64,000 bases of DNA from CAXBDP01 sp041689935 (GTDB lineage: Bacteria; Bacteroidota; Bacteroidia; Cytophagales; Cyclobacteriaceae), in assembly GCA_041689935.1 (NCBI GenBank), contig JBDNFI010000001.1, positions 4,627 to 68,626 on the forward strand, read 5' to 3'. Under the pieces are notes generated by a model, which was not told where the DNA came from, did no database searches, and saw nothing but the letters and a program-made list of their open reading frames with translations. Shown one piece after another: positions 50,659 to 59,442 of the stretch. Each line of letters opens with the position of its first letter. Positions within the stretch are counted from its first letter, which is position 1. The position numbers were made by a program, and so were the translations under genes.

Positions 50659-53133
50659 ATGTTTAACCTAAAAATTTCTAACATGTTAAAATTTGTCATC
50701 TGCCTAGCGCTATGCTTAGGCTCGGTTGTTTCCTTTGCCCAAAGTTCATTCGAGGGCCAAGTTGTAGATAAGGAAACAAAATTGGCATTATCCAATGCCA
50801 ACGTAATTATTGAGGGAACTCGGTTTGGAACTGTATCCGCCTTAAATGGTAATTTCAGTTTTTCCAATGTTCCGGATACTAAAATCACCCTTAGGATCTC
50901 TTTTGTAGGATACAAAACACTGACACAAATAGTGGAGAGTACTGCAAATGGAAGAGTGATTTTTGAATTGGAGCCAAGCGAATTACTTGGACAGGAGGTT
51001 ATTGTATTTGCAACAAGAGCTTCCGAAAAAACACCAGCAACCTTTTCGACCATCAATAGAAAGGAAATTCAAAAACAGAATTTAGGGCAAGATATTCCTA
51101 TGCTGCTTGATCAAACTCCATCTATTGTAACTCACTCCGATGCAGGAGCAGGAATTGGCTACACAGGTCTTCGAATAAGAGGAAGTGATGCCACGAGAGT
51201 GAACGTAACTGTAAATGGTATTCCTCTTAACGATTCCGAATCGCACGGGGTATTTTGGGTAAATATGCCTGACTTTGCTTCCTCGGTAGAGAATATCCAA
51301 ATCCAACGTGGAGTTGGAACGTCTACCAATGGTGCAGCGGCATTTGGCGCATCGATAAACATCCAAACCGATGCAATTAATCGTGATGCATACGCTCAAA
51401 TCGACAACTCCTTTGGCTCTTTTAATAGCTGGAAAAATACGGTAAGAGTAGGCACTGGACTCATCGACGATAAATTCACCTTAGATGCTCGCCTCTCCAA
51501 AATCACGTCAGATGGCTTTATTGATCGAGCTAGATCAGACCTTTCCTCCTTCTATTTATCAGGCGGTTTTCACGGTAAAAATAGTCTATTGAAACTTAAT
51601 GTATTTTCTGGCGCTGAGGAAACGTACCAGGCATGGGAAGGAACGCCCGAATCAAGGCTAAGAGGAGACCGCGAACAAATGCTGGCCTACATCGATAGGA
51701 ACGGCCTAAATGAGCAGCAGCGAGAAAATTTACTAAATAGTGACAGTCGCACGTACAATTTTTATGAGTACAATAATCAGGTAGATAATTACCAGCAAGA
51801 CCACTATCAGTTAATTTATGCCTTGGAGGCAAATCCACAATTTACGTTCAATGCGGCTTTGCATTACACCCGCGGAAGAGGATATTTTGAGCAATTCAGA
51901 TTTAACGACCGCCTTTCCAATTATAATCTGCCAGCAATAACTATTGGAGATGAAACCATCAGCCGAACCGACCTAGTACGACGTAGATGGCTAGATAATC
52001 ATTTCTACGGCACCACTTTTAGCGGTACATATCGACCTGATGATAAGCTAGAAATTACCCTCGGAGGTGCGTGGAATCAATACGATGGAGACCATTTTGG
52101 CGAGGTAGTTTGGGGAAGATTCCTTGGAACTGAAATTACTCCTGGCGATCGTTATTATGATAATGAAGGCCTCAAAACGGACTTCAATTTATACAGTAAG
52201 GTGAATTACCAACTTAATGAAAAATTAAACCTCTTTGGCGATTTACAATTGCGCACAATTGATTATTCGTTCCTAGGATTCAACCGGAATCTCAATAACA
52301 TTACCCAAGATGTAAATTACGCTTTCTTCAATCCAAAGGCAGGCGCAACCTATCAAGCAAATCCTAATACTATGCTATATGCGAGCTACAGTATCGGAAA
52401 TAGAGAACCTGTACGCCGCGACTTAACAGAGTCGACACCAGACAGTAGGCCAGTGGCAGAGTCAATGCAAAATGTAGAAGCTGGAGTACGTTGGAAAAAC
52501 GATCGATTTTCTTTCACGGCAAATCATTTCCTCATGTTGTACCAAAACCAATTGGTAATAACCGGACAAGTGAATGATGTAGGTGCCTACAACCGAACGA
52601 ATGTGGACAATAGCTATAGAGCTGGAATAGAAGTAGATGGAAGTTATCAATTGAGTAGCAGATGGAGTTTAGCGGCTAACCTCGCTTGGAGTAAAAATAA
52701 AATAATCGACTTTGTGGAATTTGTCGATGATTTTGATGCGGGAGGTCAACAAGAAATTGCTCATGGTACCACCGATATTGCTCTAAGCCCAGAGTGGGTT
52801 GGTGGAGCTACGCTTACTTATCAACCCTCCCGCGATTTTGAAATCGCATTGGTCAATAAATATGTGAGCGATCAATTTTTGGATAATACTTCCAATCAAA
52901 CTCGAAAATTAGATGCTTTTTTCGTCCAAAATCTACGATTCAATTATTTGCTAAGGACGAAACATATCCAAGGAACTAGGCTCACGTTCATGCTCAATAA
53001 TATATTAGACCTTAAATATGAGCCAAATGGATATACTTTCGGCTATATCGCTGGCGGCGAACGCGTACAAGAAAACTTCTTTTACCCAATGGCCGGCAGG
53101 AACTTTATGCTTGGGATAAGTTTTGATTTGTGA
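50659..53133 (+). CDS. TonB-dependent outer-membrane receptor (thiamine-type, OMR1-like)
   Basis: 824 residues, Met1 at 50659 or Met9 at 50683 (the latter opens a cleaner signal peptide, MLKFVICLALCLGSVVSFAQ). Residues about 30-115 are a carboxypeptidase-D-like beta-sandwich (DKETKLALSNANVIIEGTRF), then a plug domain (about 120-240; QDIPMLLDQTPSIVTHSDAG, GLRIRGSDATRVNVTVNGIP) and a 22-strand barrel ending in an aromatic residue (MLGISFDL). The TPP riboswitch upstream marks it as a thiamine or thiamine-precursor receptor; in Bacteroidota this role is known as OMR1. Ligand specificity is inferred from this control element. Two GCGGGAGG octamers in opposite orientation lie 80 bases apart near 52738-52833. 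Confidence 0.9.
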   Translation: MFNLKISNMLKFVICLALCLGSVVSFAQSSFEGQVVDKETKLALSNANVIIEGTRFGTVSALNGNFSFSNVPDTKITLRISFVGYKTLTQIVESTANGRVIFELEPSELLGQEVIVFATRASEKTPATFSTINRKEIQKQNLGQDIPMLLDQTPSIVTHSDAGAGIGYTGLRIRGSDATRVNVTVNGIPLNDSESHGVFWVNMPDFASSVENIQIQRGVGTSTNGAAAFGASINIQTDAINRDAYAQIDNSFGSFNSWKNTVRVGTGLIDDKFTLDARLSKITSDGFIDRARSDLSSFYLSGGFHGKNSLLKLNVFSGAEETYQAWEGTPESRLRGDREQMLAYIDRNGLNEQQRENLLNSDSRTYNFYEYNNQVDNYQQDHYQLIYALEANPQFTFNAALHYTRGRGYFEQFRFNDRLSNYNLPAITIGDETISRTDLVRRRWLDNHFYGTTFSGTYRPDDKLEITLGGAWNQYDGDHFGEVVWGRFLGTEITPGDRYYDNEGLKTDFNLYSKVNYQLNEKLNLFGDLQLRTIDYSFLGFNRNLNNITQDVNYAFFNPKAGATYQANPNTMLYASYSIGNREPVRRDLTESTPDSRPVAESMQNVEAGVRWKNDRFSFTANHFLMLYQNQLVITGQVNDVGAYNRTNVDNSYRAGIEVDGSYQLSSRWSLAANLAWSKNKIIDFVEFVDDFDAGGQQEIAHGTTDIALSPEWVGGATLTYQPSRDFEIALVNKYVSDQFLDNTSNQTRKLDAFFVQNLRFNYLLRTKHIQGTRLTFMLNNILDLKYEPNGYTFGYIAGGERVQENFFYPMAGRNFMLGISFDL

Positions 53134-53151
53134 TATAGCATAGACCTCATT

Positions 53152-53187
53152 GAAAGGCTGAAGGAGAAATTCCCTCAGCCTTTTTTA
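53152..53187 (+). terminator. Terminator after the receptor gene
   Basis: AAAGGCTGA(A)GGA / TCC(C)TCAGCCTTT with a six-T tail, about 20 bases after the receptor stop. Confidence 0.85.
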
Positions 53188-53242
53188 TTTTCATCTTTCT
53201 TCATTCCTTTACTAATATTGTATCCATCAATTTCAAAACACC

Positions 53243-53854
53243 GTGTCATCCCATCATTTTGTCAAGGAATTTCAAGAACCTGCTCTGCTAATTACCTCTC
53301 TCAATGAGGCTAATATTGAGAAATTAGCATCCTTGCTAGAGTGGGCACCTTATGTGATTGCCCACGAAAATGTGTTTGGAGATTTACTCAATAAGGAAAT
53401 CAAAATTGATGCCGTACTTTGCCAAAAGGTAAATAGAGAGCTCATTATGAGACTGATAGAAATGCAATGGAATATCGAACTTTTTGAAATTGAAGACTCA
53501 GATAACTTAATTCAAAAATCCCTCAACATAGTCGAGAAAAATGGCGGGAGGAATTTGAACGTTTTCGATACTGCAAATACGATTACCCTTGATTTCGAAT
53601 TATTTGAAACAGCCAATTCGCAAATAGTCATTTTTGATCAACACTTTAAATGGCATTTGCCCAAGGAGTTGAAATTCGAAAAATGGCTACCAGCAAATAC
53701 CGCTTTGCAATTCAAATTACAGGGAGATACAAATCTGAAAATTGCCGGAAACTATCAGCTACTTTCTGATAATGAGATGATAACCACAACTGAAGGTCTC
53801 ATCTCTATCAGCTCCTCACAAAACAAAAAATGGCTCATTGGAGAGCCATTCTAG
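53243..53854 (+). CDS. Divergent thiamine-pyrophosphokinase-like protein
   Basis: 203 residues. The N-terminus (MSSHHFVKEFQEPALLI) resembles that of Bacteroidota thiamine pyrophosphokinases as I recall them, and LLEWAPYVIAHENVFGDLLN with KEIKIDAVLCQ matches the region that normally reads D-G-A and G-D-F-D-S. Those catalytic Asp motifs are not evident here. The C-terminal half, with a GNYQLL strand and TTTEGLISISSSQNKKWLIG, fits the beta-rich second TPK domain. Placed next to a TPP-controlled receptor, it is probably part of the thiamine system, either with altered chemistry or as a divergent subfamily. Family assignment is moderate only. Start codon: the frame opens with a non-ATG codon (GTG at 53243). 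Confidence 0.5.
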   Translation: MSSHHFVKEFQEPALLITSLNEANIEKLASLLEWAPYVIAHENVFGDLLNKEIKIDAVLCQKVNRELIMRLIEMQWNIELFEIEDSDNLIQKSLNIVEKNGGRNLNVFDTANTITLDFELFETANSQIVIFDQHFKWHLPKELKFEKWLPANTALQFKLQGDTNLKIAGNYQLLSDNEMITTTEGLISISSSQNKKWLIGEPF

Positions 53855-53872
53855 CTTAACAAAAGCTGCCTT

Positions 53873-55534
53873 CTATTTGGAAGCGAACATTGGCGGTTGC
53901 AGCTTATTATGCTCCGTAATTGCTTGCCAAGCACGCGCAACTTGAATCAACTTTTCCTCCTCAAATAAATTCCCAATAAAAGAAATACTCGATGGACTTC
54001 CGTTTTCGAAAAAGCCATTGGGAGCTACCAGGCATGGCTGCCCAGTGAGGTTGGTTACCAATAATTGACTTCCTCCAAAGCTTGGCGTTACAATGACATC
54101 AAACTCCTGCATCAAGGTATTTACTTGCTGCACCAATTCAGTCCGCACTCTATTGGCATTGATATAGTCAGCAGCAGAAATAAATCTTGATGAGCGAAAT
54201 ATATTTGGCCAGGCATTATTTCCCTGCGCTACGAGTAAGCTATCCAAGCCTGAGCGGGTCAATTCGTCGAATGCTGCGCCTGCCTCGGCATTTAGGATAA
54301 TTCTCAAAGCCGAAATTGGTAAATCAAAATTCCACTCAACCTCCCGCAATTCTACGCCCAAGGATTCCAAATCTTTCAATACCTGCTTATCAAAATCATT
54401 TCCTCTGTATTGTCCATCAAAAAAACTCTTGATATACCCAATTTTCAGTTTGCTTAAATCATTGCTTGAGCTATAATTGAAGCCAGATGGGATCAATGAC
54501 GGATCCAGCCCATCTACTCCCTTAATGACCGAAAACACGATGGCTAAATCTTCCACATTTCTAGTCATTGGACCAACTTTATCCATGCTCCAGCTTAGTG
54601 CCATTCCTCCTGCTCTACTTACTCTTCCAAATGTTGGGCGTAGACCAGTAACTCCACAGCGCGTAGATGGCGAAACGATAGAACCTAGTGTTTCTGTACC
54701 CAACGCAAATGGCACTAGCCCAGCGGCTACCGCAGAAGCCGATCCAGCAGAGGATCCACTCGATCCTTGATCCAAATTCCAAGGATTTTTGGTCACTCCT
54801 CCATACCATACGTCTCCCATTGCCAAGGCACCAAGCGTTAGTTTAGCGATCAACACCGCACCTGCATCATCTAGTTTTTTCACCACAGTTGCCGTCTCCT
54901 GTCTTACCTGATCTTTGAAAGGCATAGCACCCCATGTGGTTTTATATCCCTCCACTGCAAATAAATCTTTCACGCCAAAAGGAATCCCGTGGAGTGGCCC
55001 TTTGTAATTACCAGCAGCTATTTCTCTATCAGCCTTTTGCGCCATTTCCATTGCTCTTGCTTCAGTGATAGTGACCACACATTGTAATGTATCACCGTAC
55101 ATTTTGAGTCGATTGATGAAAAATTGGGTTAGTTCTACAGAGGTGATTTTCTTATGTTGAATAAGAGAAGCTAATTGGCTAATGCCCATAAAAGCCAGTT
55201 CATCCTTATTTGCGGGCAGTTGCACATCGCTTGGAATGTTCCAATCAATAGTAGATTGCAGTGTGGGTACTTCAAAACCGACGGGTAGTGGATTGAAAAC
55301 CATGGCGGGAGGAAGGCCATTGTCCAGCTCATAGCCGTGCAAAGCCTCCAAGGAACTTTGATTAGACTTAAGGCTATTCAGTATTTGGGCACGATTGGCA
55401 TCGGTAAATTCCAAATCCAAAATTTTTTCAGCTTCGGTAATGCTTTCTATTGTTATTTCACCTTGATATTTGGCAATACCAAAGCCCAAAAGGAAGGCTA
55501 AAAGAACTAGGCTTGGAAGTAAAATCTTTTTCAT
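53873..55534 (-). CDS. Secreted amidase (amidase signature family)
   Basis: 553 residues from the ATG at 55534 (MKKILLPSLVLLAFLLGFGI), which starts a hydrophobic signal or anchor; an ATG at 55564 is less suitable. The amidase-signature core has the catalytic Lys in GIPFGVKDLFAV, the Gly/Ser-rich stretch DQGSSGSSAGSASAVAAGLV with the cis-Ser, and the nucleophile Ser in ALGTETLGSIVSPS. Such enzymes hydrolyse amide bonds of diverse small molecules or peptides; the substrate is unknown. With its signal it should act in the periplasm or at the membrane. Confidence 0.85.
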   Translation of the reverse strand: MKKILLPSLVLLAFLLGFGIAKYQGEITIESITEAEKILDLEFTDANRAQILNSLKSNQSSLEALHGYELDNGLPPAMVFNPLPVGFEVPTLQSTIDWNIPSDVQLPANKDELAFMGISQLASLIQHKKITSVELTQFFINRLKMYGDTLQCVVTITEARAMEMAQKADREIAAGNYKGPLHGIPFGVKDLFAVEGYKTTWGAMPFKDQVRQETATVVKKLDDAGAVLIAKLTLGALAMGDVWYGGVTKNPWNLDQGSSGSSAGSASAVAAGLVPFALGTETLGSIVSPSTRCGVTGLRPTFGRVSRAGGMALSWSMDKVGPMTRNVEDLAIVFSVIKGVDGLDPSLIPSGFNYSSSNDLSKLKIGYIKSFFDGQYRGNDFDKQVLKDLESLGVELREVEWNFDLPISALRIILNAEAGAAFDELTRSGLDSLLVAQGNNAWPNIFRSSRFISAADYINANRVRTELVQQVNTLMQEFDVIVTPSFGGSQLLVTNLTGQPCLVAPNGFFENGSPSSISFIGNLFEEEKLIQVARAWQAITEHNKLQPPMFASK

Positions 55535-55609
55535 TGTTGGAGAAATTAATGATTCGGAATGCAATATAAATAATGCCTACTAGCATCGGCCTTTCAAAAA
55601 GAAAAAAGC

Positions 55610-56686
55610 TTAATACTCTCCTCCTCCCGCTTTCAATTTTTCCGCATTTTCGGCAAGCCTTAGCTGCTGGATAAATTCTCCGATTTCACCTTCCATTACT
55701 ACAGGTAGATTGTACACGGTATATCCTATTCGATGATCTGTAACTCGGCCTTGTGGGTAATTGTAGGTTCTGATTTTATCAGCCCTATCGCCGCTGCCTA
55801 TCATAGAGTTGCGTTGCGCGCCTACAATATCATTATGCTTTTTTAGTTCCACTTCATAGATTCTTGAGCGCAATACTTTTAAGGCTTTCTCGAAGTTTTT
55901 GATCTGGGACTTCTCATCCTGGCATGAAACGACCAAACCAGTAGGCCCATGGGTAAGCCGTACGGCAGAGTAGGTGGTGTTTACAGACTGACCACCCGGC
56001 CCAGATGAGCAGAAAGTATCTTTTCTGACATCGTTCATATTGATGTTTACTTCTACCTCTTCCATTTCGGGTAGCACGGCCACCGTCGCCGCAGAAGTAT
56101 GCACTCTGCCTTGTGTTTCAGTAGCCGGCACTCGTTGTACTCGATGTACTCCCGATTCGTATTTCATTTTCCCGTATACATCCTCACCAGAAATCTCACA
56201 CACTATTTCCTTGTAGCCACCTGAAGAACCTTCTGTAAAATCCATTACATTCAATCTCCACCCGATCTTCTCTGCAAATCGCTGGTACATCCGAAATAAA
56301 TCACCTGCAAATATCCCTGCTTCATCGCCTCCTGTACCCGCTCGTATTTCCAAAATTGCATTTTTACCATCATTGGGATCTTTAGGGATCATCATTTGGC
56401 GCATTTCCTCTTCCAACTCTTCCTTTTTAGGTACAAGCAAATCCAATTCCTCTTTGGCCATTTCTCTAAAATCTGGGTCTTTCTCCTTTTCAAGAATCTG
56501 TTTAGAGCCTTTTATTCCATCTAGCACATCCTTATACTCATGGTATTTTGTTACTATTTTATCGAGATCCTTGTATTCCTTGTTCAGCTGTGTGTAGCGC
56601 TTTACATCGCTCATCACATTAGGGTCTATCAAAAATTCAGCAACTTCTTCAAATCTATTTTTTATGGCTTCGAGTTTATCTAACAT
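55610..56686 (-). CDS. prfA: Peptide chain release factor 1
   Basis: 358 residues. The stop-codon recognition region has RVQRVPATETQGRVHTSAAT (PxT motif of RF1) and the peptidyl-transfer loop is FCSSGPGGQSVNTTYSAVRL with the GGQ tripeptide. It terminates translation at UAA and UAG. The last codons, KAGGGEY, contain a GCGGGAGG octamer at 55623. Confidence 0.96.
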   Translation of the reverse strand: MLDKLEAIKNRFEEVAEFLIDPNVMSDVKRYTQLNKEYKDLDKIVTKYHEYKDVLDGIKGSKQILEKEKDPDFREMAKEELDLLVPKKEELEEEMRQMMIPKDPNDGKNAILEIRAGTGGDEAGIFAGDLFRMYQRFAEKIGWRLNVMDFTEGSSGGYKEIVCEISGEDVYGKMKYESGVHRVQRVPATETQGRVHTSAATVAVLPEMEEVEVNINMNDVRKDTFCSSGPGGQSVNTTYSAVRLTHGPTGLVVSCQDEKSQIKNFEKALKVLRSRIYEVELKKHNDIVGAQRNSMIGSGDRADKIRTYNYPQGRVTDHRIGYTVYNLPVVMEGEIGEFIQQLRLAENAEKLKAGGGEY

Positions 56687-56769
56687 ATCTTTGTAATATA
56701 GACTTCAAAATTACGAAATTGAAGAGAGAATTTTGCGTTAGCATTGTTATTAGATTAAATCACCAGATT

Positions 56770-57432
56770 ATGTGCAAAACTATATACTCCATATTTGCTA
56801 TTACTTTCCTATTTATAGCCTGTGGAAATCCTGATAATCAACAAGGACTAATTACCGATGAAGTGGCGAAGGAATTGGATGAAAGAGAAATAAGGGTAAT
56901 AAGTGATGGCGAAATCATAGAACGTGCCTTTGAATTTGGGCGAATGGTGGCAGACAGTGCCCAAGCCAGTTTAATTCAAGAATTACTACAAGCTGTGGAA
57001 GCGGGAGGTGTAGTCCATGCCATTGATTACTGCAATGTGAGTGCTTTACCCCTGCTAAAGTCTGTTGCGGAAGAGTATGATGTGGAGATCAGGCGAGCTA
57101 GCAATAGATGGAGAAATCCGCAAGACCAACCGAATGAAGCTGAGAAACCAATATTGGAAGCGTATGAATACAATATGGAGAATGGCATTGAGCTGAACGA
57201 CAATGTGCAGAAAATTGGCAATGACTTTCTTCTTTACACCAAACCTATTGTAATAAGTAGTGGTCTGTGTTTAAATTGTCATGGGACTGAAAATACCCAA
57301 GTACAAGCCGAGACCTTAGCTGCGCTCCAAGAAAAATATCCGAATGACAATGCACTCAATCACCAAATGGACGATTTGAAAGGAATGTGGAGTATAAAAA
57401 TAGCCAGAAGGAATCTGGTGTTACAAAAATAG
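56770..57432 (+). CDS. Haem-binding lipoprotein with CXXCH (Tll0287-like, DUF3365)
   Basis: 220 residues from the ATG at 56770 (MCKTIYSIFAITFLFIAC); an upstream TTG at 56719 is the start of the longer frame and is rejected. The lipobox F-I-A-C is followed by an all-helical domain with AVEAGGVVHAIDYCNVSALP and VEIRRASNRWRNPQDQPNEA, and a C-terminal haem-attachment motif CLNCHG (C-x-x-C-H). This matches the Tll0287-like/DUF3365 family, small periplasmic c-type haem proteins proposed as redox or signal sensors. Partner unknown. It converges with the methyltransferase gene. Confidence 0.82.
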   Translation: MCKTIYSIFAITFLFIACGNPDNQQGLITDEVAKELDEREIRVISDGEIIERAFEFGRMVADSAQASLIQELLQAVEAGGVVHAIDYCNVSALPLLKSVAEEYDVEIRRASNRWRNPQDQPNEAEKPILEAYEYNMENGIELNDNVQKIGNDFLLYTKPIVISSGLCLNCHGTENTQVQAETLAALQEKYPNDNALNHQMDDLKGMWSIKIARRNLVLQK

Positions 57433-57437
57433 AATAG

Positions 57438-58073
57438 CTATTCCATTCTTCGCAGGACTGCAACCAGCATACTTCGATAGTCTTCTACTAACACCGATTT
57501 AATGGGCTCTATGGCTTCCCAGCCCATGGCAAGCAAGGTCGAAATGTGAGCATCTGTGATCAGAAAGCGCTCAGTTCCATCTGCCAAATGATATCGACCA
57601 TGGCCTATGGCTTGGAAAGAAGTGGGTGGCAATCCCCTAGCTGTGGCTGTTCTGATAAAAAGGTATCCACCTCCCGCTGTTACCCGTGTGAGCTCTTGTA
57701 GCATTGCCTTGAAATGCTCCTCATTATTTGCAAAATGGAGCACTGCCGAGCAGACCACAAGTTGAAAAGCGGCATCTGGAAAAAGCATTTCTGCCAAGTC
57801 CATTATATAGGTATTATCTACCAAGTCATGCCTATTGAGGCTTCTCATTTGATACTTGAGCATTTGTAATGCTCCGTCATTTTGGTCAATAGCATGAATT
57901 TCATAGCCTTGCTGCATAAACCATATCAGATTGCGGCCTTCACCACTTCCAGCATCTAGCACCTTCATTTCGTTATTGAACCGCCCTTTTAGTATTTGAT
58001 CGAGCAGGTAGATGTCGATATTGCCTACGTATTGGTTGAGCTGACTTACGTTTCCTGTTGACTCTTGATCCAT
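57438..58073 (-). CDS. Class I SAM-dependent methyltransferase
   Basis: 211 residues. The SAM-binding motif I is VLDAGSGEGRNLIWFM, motif II is IHAIDQNDGAL, and the post-motif acidic region is LVVCSAVLHFANNEEHF. The family cannot be narrowed (type 11/12 fold, small-molecule or lipid substrates). It overlaps the upstream patatin gene by 28 bases, implying co-transcription. A GCGGGAGG copy encodes part of TAGGGYLF. Confidence 0.85.
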   Translation of the reverse strand: MDQESTGNVSQLNQYVGNIDIYLLDQILKGRFNNEMKVLDAGSGEGRNLIWFMQQGYEIHAIDQNDGALQMLKYQMRSLNRHDLVDNTYIMDLAEMLFPDAAFQLVVCSAVLHFANNEEHFKAMLQELTRVTAGGGYLFIRTATARGLPPTSFQAIGHGRYHLADGTERFLITDAHISTLLAMGWEAIEPIKSVLVEDYRSMLVAVLRRME

Positions 58074-58954
58074 TCTTCGTGGTTTTTAAGAAACAATTGC
58101 TTTCCAAGGTCTATCAGCTCTGCCGATTTATAAAATTCAAAAGTGCCTGAAGCATTTCTTGGCACAGTCACCAAGATATCAGGAGGATTCTTAGCCAAAA
58201 TAATATCTGAAAGTTTATCCTGCATTAAATCCAAAGATTTGGTAACCAACTCAAGTATGCCAAATTTCTTTTCTTCTTCGGCTTGACTTTTTGGCCACAA
58301 AGACCAAAGTTTTTGTGCAAAGGCTTCTACCTTATTTTGGTATTCCTTTTCTTCTTTCTTTTTCTTATTCAGATCCTTACTTTCAACTTTCACTTTCCCA
58401 TTTACATCTACCGCAACCAAAATATCATCGCTTATCCTGTTGACAAGATTCACTGGAATAGGATTCAATACTCCACCATCTACCATGAGCCGCGTCTTTA
58501 TTTTCATGGGAGTAACTATGGAAGGAATGGCAGCAGAGGCTCGCATGGCATCAAATAAACTTCCTTTGTCAAATACGACTTCTTCATCCGCCAAAATATC
58601 CACCGCTACGCATACAAATGGAATCTTCAAATCCTCAATATTACAATCATCTACAATATTTTTTAGCTCTTTAAAAACCTTTTCGCCTTTTACAAATCCT
58701 TGCCTGCTCAGAGTGAAATCAAATAATTTGAATAGATCTACTTTATCCAAATTGCAAAGCCATTCTTTGAACTCCGGCAATTTGCCAGATGCGTACAGCC
58801 CACCTACTACTGCTCCGATGGAGCATCCTGCAATAGAATGTATCTCGTAGCCCAATTCTTCTAATGCCTCAATTACCCCAATATGCGCAACACCACGAGC
58901 ACCTCCACTCGACAGCACCAATGCTACTTTTTTGTTTATTAATTCTTGATTCAT
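58046..58954 (-). CDS. Patatin-like phospholipase
   Basis: 302 residues. Patatin features: the oxyanion-hole region LSSGGARGVAHIGVIEAL, the nucleophile motif GCSIGAVVGGLYASGKL (G-x-S-x-G), and the catalytic Asp in MVDGGVLNPIPVNLV (D-G-G). No signal peptide, so cytoplasmic or secreted without one. A C-terminal Lys/Glu-rich segment (SKDLNKKKKEEKEYQNKVEA) is a helical linker. It is expected to hydrolyse acyl chains from phospholipids or lipid-like substrates. Its 3' end overlaps the methyltransferase start. Confidence 0.88.
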   Translation of the reverse strand: MNQELINKKVALVLSSGGARGVAHIGVIEALEELGYEIHSIAGCSIGAVVGGLYASGKLPEFKEWLCNLDKVDLFKLFDFTLSRQGFVKGEKVFKELKNIVDDCNIEDLKIPFVCVAVDILADEEVVFDKGSLFDAMRASAAIPSIVTPMKIKTRLMVDGGVLNPIPVNLVNRISDDILVAVDVNGKVKVESKDLNKKKKEEKEYQNKVEAFAQKLWSLWPKSQAEEEKKFGILELVTKSLDLMQDKLSDIILAKNPPDILVTVPRNASGTFEFYKSAELIDLGKQLFLKNHEEWIKSQQET

Positions 58955-59013
58955 TTTAGCAAATTGCAGTTGTATTTGAAATTAATTTCCAATTTACTCT
59001 ATTATCAACAAAA

Positions 59014-59442
59014 ATGAGGACGTTAAACTACACACCTTTTCATCTGGCTTTCCCAGTGGCTGATTTGGAATCGACTAAATCCTTTTATGGAGAATTACTT
59101 GGTTGCGAAATGGGCCGCTTTACAGACAAATGGGTCGATTTCAATTTCTTTGGGCATCAGCTGTCGGCACACCTCAAACCTGAGGAGCTTGGCACCGCCC
59201 AAACCAACCAAGTGGACTCAAAGTCTGTACCTGTGAGACATTTTGGGGCAATATTGCCTTGGGAACAATGGCATTCTCTTGCCGACAAACTACAAGCGAT
59301 GCGTGTTGAATTTGTGATAGAACCTTACATTAGATTCGAAGGAGAAGTTGGTGAACAAGCCACTATGTTTTTCCTAGACCCAAGTGGAAATGCATTGGAG
59401 TTTAAATCATTCCAAGATCCTTCCCAGATATTTGCCAAATAA
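59014..59442 (+). CDS. VOC-family (glyoxalase-fold) protein
   Basis: 142 residues. The fold signature FHLAFPVADLESTKSFYGEL opens a betaalphabeta-beta-beta unit, the middle has HQLSAHLKPEEL, and the end FLDPSGNALEFKSFQD carries the typical D-P-(x)-G-N-x-x-E metal Glu. VOC proteins include glyoxalase I, dioxygenases and resistance proteins; the exact reaction is unknown. Ends directly at the converging M28 peptidase stop (no intergenic bases). Confidence 0.82.
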   Translation: MRTLNYTPFHLAFPVADLESTKSFYGELLGCEMGRFTDKWVDFNFFGHQLSAHLKPEELGTAQTNQVDSKSVPVRHFGAILPWEQWHSLADKLQAMRVEFVIEPYIRFEGEVGEQATMFFLDPSGNALEFKSFQDPSQIFAK

